Shown: positions 15,909-19,655 of the stretch, piece after piece
Layout: every line of letters starts with the position of its first letter
Numbering within the stretch: position 1 is the stretch's first letter
Source of the DNA: an uncultured Lachnobacterium sp.
GTDB taxonomy: Bacteria; Bacillota; Clostridia; Lachnospirales; Lachnospiraceae
DNA length: 19,655 bases
NCBI GenBank assembly: GCA_945971355.1
Contig: CAMFPD010000016.1
Location: 1-19,655 of the forward strand
Reading direction: 5' to 3'
Notes under the pieces: model-generated
Databases searched by the model: none
Seen by the model: the letters and a program-made list of their open reading frames with translations, nothing else
Told to the model about the DNA's origin: nothing
Program-made: the position numbers and the translations under genes

Positions 15909-17051
15909 ATGGCACAAACAATTGGAAAAATTCAAACTCGTTTAATGAGAGAATACTATAAATATTTCTCTAAATATGCGAAAGGTAAAACACCAGAAAG
16001 TAAGGTTGCGTGGGTTACATCTTTCGTTCCTGTAGAGATATTAGAAGCGATGGATATTTTATATTATTATCCTGAAAGTTATGCTGCTGTAATTGCAGCA
16101 AGTGAACGAGAACAGGAATTGTTAGCGGAAAGTGAGCGACAATTTCTTACGACAGATTGTTGCTCATATTCATGTTGTATTGAAGGGTGTGTATCATTAG
16201 AAGATGGACCTAGAGGTAAGTTGCCTAAGCCGGATATTCTTATTGCCACAAATAATCAATGTAATACACTACCTGCATGGTGGAATATATTAGCTGAAAG
16301 GTATAATGTTCCGTTAGTTATATTGGATTATCCTGGCGAAGATATGGAAAAAGAAATAGCGTATAGATACGTGAAGTCTCAACATGACGATTTGATTTCT
16401 GAACTCGAAAAGTTGACTGAAAGCAAGTTTGAACCAGAAAAATTAGCAAATGTAATTTCAAATAGCGAAAGAAGTGTTAAAGCATGGCAAAATGTTATAC
16501 TAAACTTGAGAACAAAGGATATAAAGCCAACGATGCTATTTGATGATATTAATTATTTGATAACTGCTAGATGTAAGGAACAAACTGCTGAATTATATGA
16601 CATGATGGCATCTGAACTTTCGCAAAAAGAGGAGATTACAGATGGAAAAATACCTGTATTTTGGATTGGATATCCACTTTGGTATCATCAAGATAGATTT
16701 TTTTCTGAAATAATGTATGACTATAGGATTGTAGGCTCAAATTATATTACGTGGTGGAATTTAGATTATTCTGGAAATAATAGTTCGGAAAAGTTGTTTA
16801 ATGCTTATAATTATACATTTTTGAATCTTTCACAGAAAACAAGAAATGCGAGATTATCAAAACTAATTAAGGAATCTGGCGCGAAGTGTGCGATATCATT
16901 GCGTAATAAGAGCTGCAAATGTGATTTTGTTTCTGCAAAAGATATAAGTATTCCTAAGTCAGAGATAGAGATAGATATGATTGACAGATCATTTTTGGAC
17001 ATAGAAAAGGCAACTGGTGTATTAGAACTATTGAAAACAACTATTCATTAA
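15909..17051 (+). CDS. 2-Hydroxyacyl-CoA dehydratase/BcrB-type Fe-S subunit B
   Basis: The ATG at 15909 is set by AGAGGAG (15896-15902); the TTG at 15903 is too close to it. The 380 residues include the family start VAWVTSFVPVEILEAMDILYYYP, then TDCCSYSCCIEGC (cysteines 84, 85, 89, 90, 94), NNQCNTLPAWW with C118, NVPLVILDYP, and C336/C338 in KSCKCD. The NxxCNT..W...LA...NVP pattern is that of BcrB/HgdB-type subunits. The five cysteines within eleven residues are more than the single ligand of classic dehydratases. They could support an extra or a double-cubane cluster, as in the DCCP branch of the family. It pairs with subunit A and the activase that follows. Confidence 0.83.
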   Translation: MAQTIGKIQTRLMREYYKYFSKYAKGKTPESKVAWVTSFVPVEILEAMDILYYYPESYAAVIAASEREQELLAESERQFLTTDCCSYSCCIEGCVSLEDGPRGKLPKPDILIATNNQCNTLPAWWNILAERYNVPLVILDYPGEDMEKEIAYRYVKSQHDDLISELEKLTESKFEPEKLANVISNSERSVKAWQNVILNLRTKDIKPTMLFDDINYLITARCKEQTAELYDMMASELSQKEEITDGKIPVFWIGYPLWYHQDRFFSEIMYDYRIVGSNYITWWNLDYSGNNSSEKLFNAYNYTFLNLSQKTRNARLSKLIKESGAKCAISLRNKSCKCDFVSAKDISIPKSEIEIDMIDRSFLDIEKATGVLELLKTTIH

Positions 17052-17064
17052 AGGTGGTGTGTGT

Positions 17065-17802
17065 GTGAAAAACATAGGTATTGATGTTGGATCTACATTT
17101 ACCAAATTCTGTGTTATGGATGATGTTGGGGAAATTGAAGAACTATTTACAGAGAGAACGCCAATTCATCAAAAAGAGTATTTTGAGAAGAAGATTAACT
17201 TGCTAAAATGTCAATATGAAGACGATGTACATATCGTCTCGTGTGGTTACGGAAAAAGTAATGTCAAAGGCATAAAATCTATGAATGAGTTGTCTGCACT
17301 CTCGATAGGTACCGATTATATATATTCGAATCAAAATACGGCTTTGGATATAGGTGGGCAGGACACAAAGATAATATATCAGGAAAACGGCAAGTTAAGG
17401 GAGTTCTATATAAATGACAAATGCGCCGCTGGAAGTGGACTTTTTTTGATTAATACTATTAATTTATTTGGAATTGATTTTGATGATATAAAGTTGGTTC
17501 CTTACAATCTATTAGAAATTAAACTATCATCAACATGTGCAGTGTTTGCACAGAGTGAAATAGTAGAAATGATAGCTGATAATGTGGATACTGATGTGAT
17601 TGTCTCGGCGGTAATGTATCACATTCTAAATCAAGCAAAGAAATTGATAACTAAGATTGATTGTAGTGAAATAGTATTGACTGGTGGTTTGTCTCAAATT
17701 GCAAATATAAAAGAATATGCTGATAATATTTTGGGTGTAAAATGCATTATTGATAGAAACAATAATTATCTGTCTGCAATTGGTTGTGCATGTACAAGGT
17801 GA
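17065..17802 (+). CDS. ATP-dependent activase of the dehydratase (BadF/BadG/HgdC family)
   Basis: I chose the GTG at 17065, since AAAGGTGG (17050-17057) leaves a normal spacing; the GTG at 17059 is too close. The 245-residue ASKHA-fold ATPase has GIDVGSTFTK (phosphate 1), LDIGGQDTK (phosphate 2), and the two cysteines that bridge one [4Fe-4S] cluster in the homodimer: C120 in NDKCAAGSG and C158 in SSTCAVFAQSE. The 38-residue spacing is nearly that of Acidaminococcus HgdC. It would use ATP hydrolysis to push one low-potential electron into the dehydratase. It normally receives electrons from ferredoxin or flavodoxin, neither of which is encoded here. It is the last gene of the run, before a hairpin terminator. 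Confidence 0.9.
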   Translation: MKNIGIDVGSTFTKFCVMDDVGEIEELFTERTPIHQKEYFEKKINLLKCQYEDDVHIVSCGYGKSNVKGIKSMNELSALSIGTDYIYSNQNTALDIGGQDTKIIYQENGKLREFYINDKCAAGSGLFLINTINLFGIDFDDIKLVPYNLLEIKLSSTCAVFAQSEIVEMIADNVDTDVIVSAVMYHILNQAKKLITKIDCSEIVLTGGLSQIANIKEYADNILGVKCIIDRNNNYLSAIGCACTR

Positions 17803-17812
17803 GAGGTAATAG

Positions 17813-17840
17813 ATAATGGTTTTAGAAGGAGAGAGGAACC
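17813..17840 (+). repeat. Partial third copy of the repeat's leading segment
   Basis: The sequence ATAATGGTTTTAGAAGGAGAGAGGAACC matches the start of the two long direct repeats (17853 and 19540) and then diverges. It lacks the right half of the hairpin, so it cannot terminate alone. It may be a leftover of an earlier insertion or of slippage. Confidence 0.6.
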
Positions 17841-17852
17841 CCACATGGACAG

Positions 17853-17967
17853 AAAATAATAGTTTTAGAAGAAAAGAGGAACCTGCCACGTATGGAGTTC
17901 CTCTCTTCTTAATTTATTTATCAATTTTTTTATGAATTTGAGGCATGAAGCTGTGCTTCAAGTTCTG
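17853..17967. repeat. Direct repeat copy 1: terminator hairpin plus minus-strand gene 3' end
   Basis: About 115 nt that recur at 19540-19655 with few differences. The unit spans the terminator hairpin, an A+T spacer, and the last codons of a minus-strand gene (read as AELEAQLHASNS). Similarity is near-perfect in the hairpin and gene end and looser in the spacer between them (17913-17930), as expected from a duplicated gene with its own terminator. Confidence 0.8.
17869..17910. terminator. Strong terminator hairpin closing the acyl/lipoyl run
   Basis: The left arm 17869-17882 (AAGAAAAGAGGAAC) pairs with the right arm 17897-17910 (GTTCCTCTCTTCTT) over 14 positions with one mismatch. The loop is 14 nt and AATTTATTTA follows. 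It lies between the activase gene and the convergent minus-strand remnant and may serve both. Confidence 0.75.
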
Positions 17968-18322
17968 CGATACGTTTTGCCATAGCCTCATTCTCAGCAG
18001 CCATAGCTTCTTTCTCAGCAGCCATAGCTTCCTTCAACGCATTTACTTCCTTATTCAATTCTTCAACCATATAGCGCTCGGTGTTTCTGTCGAGTTCTCT
18101 AAGAGCGTCTGAAAACATATTTATCATCTCCTTTGGATTTTGACGAAATGCAATCAAATCATGATAGCATGGCAGAAATTCTGGATATTGATTGACGAAT
18201 TTTACAATCTCATCTGGGTCATCTTCTGTCAAAAACTTGAGCCATGCTTCTCTTTTTGTATCTATATTTTGAACCACGCCTTTGAAAGTGTCAAGTGAAA
18301 TGAATGTTGTATTGTATGCTTT
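17930..18322 (-). pseudogene. 5'-truncated remnant of a PD-(D/E)XK-associated (Rpn-like) gene
   Basis: The minus-strand frame has a GTG at 18277 and would give 115 residues. The homologous-looking reading (YNTTFISLDTFKGVVQN) continues upstream to about 18316 and then meets a stop at 18335-18337. The N-terminal nuclease core is therefore missing. What remains is a helical region (KREAWLKFLTEDDPDEIVKF and onward) and a C-terminal coiled coil made of heptads (KEAMAAE) encoded by three 21-nt repeats. This tail type is familiar from Rpn/PD-(D/E)XK transposase-like proteins of Lachnospiraceae, so I read it as a decayed paralogue. It ends 20 nt from the hairpin terminator. A short expressed protein is possible but no good ribosome site is seen. 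Confidence 0.65.
17979..18041. repeat. Three 21-nt tandem repeats encoding coiled-coil heptads
   Basis: Three successive 21-nt units, each beginning GCCATAGC, occupy 17979-17999, 18000-18020 and 18021-18041; the third is partly diverged. On the minus strand they encode EAMA-centred heptads of the coiled-coil tail. Copy number probably varies by slippage. Confidence 0.8.
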
Positions 18323-18375
18323 GAGGTGATAGAATCATCTCAAAGCATATTTTCATTTCCAGAGCCTTTGGGCGT
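18276..18375. repeat. Nested inverted repeat between the remnant and the Rpn gene
   Basis: The core is a 15-bp stem, 18316-18330 (ATGCTTTGAGGTGAT) with 18334-18348, one G-T pair and a 3-nt loop. A second level pairs GAAATGA (18297-18303) with TCATTTC (18353-18359), and a weak outer level pairs ACGCC (18276-18280) with GGCGT (18371-18375). On the + strand a T-containing tail follows the core, so it could act as a terminator. It also coincides with the point where the truncated gene loses its homology. The rest of 18278-18564 shows no gene. Confidence 0.6.
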
Positions 18376-18485
18376 ACAAATCTAAAACATTTTATTCATA
18401 TTAATTCGGAAATTCATGCTTTTATTTACATTTTTATAACTGAATAAGTAACTGTTAATTTGGCTATTATTAGGGAGGGGGATTT

Positions 18486-18514
18486 TTGTCAGTGAAAGAG
18501 AAATTAAACATGAT
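18486..18514 (+). promoter_or_regulatory. Possible promoter of the Rpn-like gene
   Basis: TTGTCA (18486-18491, 5 of 6) and CATGAT (18509-18514, 4 of 6) are 17 nt apart, about 50 nt before the chosen TTG start. It is a weak prediction. Confidence 0.35.
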
Positions 18515-18564
18515 TTTGTAGAGAGTGTTTGTTGGATGCGGACAGACTGGTAAGGGGGATAAAT

Positions 18565-19521
18565 TTGAATACAGAAATAGCAAATGCAATGAAAGCAGCA
18601 CAGGATAAGGTACAATATGATACTCGTGCCAAAAGAGTATTGGCACAAAAGAACATTTTAGCTCATATCTTAGTTAAGACAGTTGATGAATTTGCTGGGA
18701 TGAAGCCAAAAGATGTTGTAGCATACATAGAAGGTGAGCCTGTAGTTGGAACTGTACCAACAGAACATGGTTTGACCAATATAGAGAAATTTGATGAAAA
18801 GGGGAAGCGAGTAGTTGGATTAAACACGGAAAGTGCTGAGGTAAATGAAGGATTAGTCAGATTTGATATAATTTTCTATGTGCGTATGAAGAATGGAATT
18901 TCAAAGATTATTGTGAATATAGAAGCACAGAAAGATGAACCCACAGAATATAAGATAATGAATAGGGCAATTTTTTATGTTAGCAGGCTTATTTCTTCTC
19001 AAAAAGAAAGAGATTTTATTAACATGAATTATGATGATATAAGACAGGTGTTTAGCATATGGATTTGCATGAATATGGAGTGCAATAGTCTAAGCCACAT
19101 TCATCTTACAAAAGATGACAAACTGGAGGTCTATGACTGGAAGGGAAATATTGCCCTTCTAAATATTGTATTGATTGGAATAACTAATGATATCCCCAAG
19201 CGTGTAGAGAAGTATGAACTACATCGTTTGATAGGAACTTTGTTCTCAAATGAGTTGAATATACAAGAAAAGCTGGATATAATAGAGCAAGAGTATAATA
19301 TTCCAGTTAACAAAGAGTTCAGAGAGGATGTGAACATTATGTGTAATCTGAGTACAGGAATTGAAGAAAGAGCCGCAGAAAAGGCTGCAGAAAAGGCTAT
19401 AGAAGAAACAAATGAGAAATTTATTATGAGAATGTATAAAAAGGGTTATACATTAGAGCAAATTGTCGATGTTGTGGAAATGAATATAGAGGTTGTTAAA
19501 GAAATCATTAATAAGAATTAG
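18565..19521 (+). CDS. Rpn/PD-(D/E)XK nuclease family transposase-like protein
   Basis: I chose the TTG at 18565, which follows TAAGGGGG (18551-18557) and gives a family-like start MNTEIANAMKAAQDKVQYD. An upstream TTG at 18529 has no ribosome site. The 318-residue product has the nuclease core RFDIIFYVR (D101) followed by IVNIEAQ (E120-A-Q122), the E-x-Q variant of the PD-(D/E)XK site, after an LAHILVKTVDEF helix and an IEGEP motif typical of this family. The C-terminus holds an Ala/Glu-rich helix and a YKKGYTLEQIVDVVEMN helix-turn-helix-like end. Rpn proteins stimulate recA-independent recombination and are often called putative transposases. The catalytic residues appear intact. It lies between the two copies of the direct repeat, although no target-site duplication is seen. 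Confidence 0.82.
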   Translation: MNTEIANAMKAAQDKVQYDTRAKRVLAQKNILAHILVKTVDEFAGMKPKDVVAYIEGEPVVGTVPTEHGLTNIEKFDEKGKRVVGLNTESAEVNEGLVRFDIIFYVRMKNGISKIIVNIEAQKDEPTEYKIMNRAIFYVSRLISSQKERDFINMNYDDIRQVFSIWICMNMECNSLSHIHLTKDDKLEVYDWKGNIALLNIVLIGITNDIPKRVEKYELHRLIGTLFSNELNIQEKLDIIEQEYNIPVNKEFREDVNIMCNLSTGIEERAAEKAAEKAIEETNEKFIMRMYKKGYTLEQIVDVVEMNIEVVKEIINKN

Positions 19522-19555
19522 ATGCTTTTTATTGGACAAAAAATAATGGTTTTAG

Positions 19556-19597
19556 AAGAAGAGAGGAACCTGCCACGTATGGAGTTCCTCTCTTCTT
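19556..19597. terminator. Terminator hairpin after the Rpn-like gene
   Basis: The arms AAGAAGAGAGGAAC (19556-19569) and GTTCCTCTCTTCTT (19584-19597) pair perfectly over 14 bp around a 14-nt loop. AATTTTTAG follows on the + strand, giving a U-tract. It stands between convergent genes and probably works in both directions. Confidence 0.78.
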
Positions 19598-19617
19598 AAT
19601 TTTTAGTTATAGATTTT

Positions 19618-19655
19618 TTATGAATTTAAGGCATGAAGCTGTGCTTCAAGTTCTG
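19618..19655 (-). CDS. C-terminal end of a second minus-strand Rpn-associated gene
   Basis: Only the last 12 codons are visible, reading ELEAQLHALNS and ending at TAA (complement of 19618-19620). They match the end of the remnant at 17930. Whether the gene is intact cannot be seen. It is convergent with the Rpn gene at 18565-19521. Confidence 0.55.
   Translation of the reverse strand, partial: ELEAQLHALNS

Larger units (their letters stand above)
19540..19655. repeat. Direct repeat copy 2, cut by the window end
   Basis: This matches 17853-17967: hairpin, A+T spacer and minus-strand gene end. The hairpin is perfect here, and the C-terminal codons differ by one residue (HALNS instead of HASNS). 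The repeat probably continues beyond the window, since identity runs right up to the edge. Confidence 0.8.

Noticed and set aside
17813..17882. Two closely spaced GTTTTAGA-containing segments, reminiscent of the start of type II CRISPR repeats
   Set aside because: Only the first part of the unit repeats at this spacing, there are no regular spacers, and the shared sequence continues into a terminator hairpin and a gene end.
18565..19521. Calling the Rpn-like gene a complete insertion sequence
   Set aside because: No terminal inverted repeats or target-site duplication are visible around it; the flanking repeats are direct and belong to minus-strand gene ends.

Overview
The window looks like chromosomal DNA of an anaerobic, low-G+C Gram-positive bacterium, most likely a Lachnospiraceae-type Clostridium relative. 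Reasons: strong AGGAGG-type ribosome sites, frequent TTG/GTG starts, A+T-rich codon use, an oxygen-sensitive 2-hydroxyacyl-CoA dehydratase system, and Rpn/PD-(D/E)XK 'transposase' genes of a kind common in that group. The taxon is an inference. Every gene from 1 to 17802 lies on the + strand.

Region 1 (1-8579) is a CMP-legionaminic acid pathway. It runs from the 3' end of a ptmE-like GlcN-1-P guanylyltransferase through legB (4,6-dehydratase), legC (aminotransferase), legH (N-acetyltransferase), legI (NeuB-type synthase), legG (NeuC-type hydrolysing 2-epimerase) and legF (CMP-sugar synthetase). The pathway is interrupted between ptmE and legB by a two-gene cassette (460-2620) with its own sigma-A-like promoter. 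This cassette encodes an OLD/AbiL-type ABC ATPase and a Toprim/RloB-like partner, and is a probable anti-phage (abortive infection) module.

Region 2 (8656-17802) is a tight ten-gene run and the most unusual part. It encodes a NodB-type polysaccharide deacetylase, a GNAT-like putative acyltransferase, an FkbH-type HAD protein, an acyl carrier protein, a lone GcvH-like lipoyl protein, a dihydrolipoamide dehydrogenase, a short lipoate-protein ligase, two 2-hydroxyacyl-CoA dehydratase/BcrBC-type Fe-S subunits, and their ATP-dependent activase. Spacing (overlaps of 4-11 nt, gaps of 1-13 nt) argues for one transcript. The dehydrogenase carries a glutathione-reductase-like NADPH fingerprint instead of the NAD fingerprint usual in E3, so electrons may flow from NADPH to the lipoyl protein. 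My working hypothesis is that FkbH loads a three-carbon acyl group on the ACP, the radical Fe-S dehydratase/reductase (with the lipoyl arm as a possible redox or acyl carrier) remodels it, and the GNAT-like protein puts it on an amino sugar, perhaps the legionaminic acid or a partner sugar freed by the deacetylase. I know of no described system with this gene set.

Region 3 (17803-19655) is repeat-rich. A hairpin terminator joined to the 3' end of a minus-strand PD-(D/E)XK-associated gene occurs twice as a direct repeat (about 115 nt, at 17853 and 19540). The first copy is attached to a 5'-truncated gene remnant and the second runs off the window edge. An intact plus-strand Rpn/PD-(D/E)XK nuclease gene lies between them. 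No tRNA, rRNA or CRISPR array was seen.
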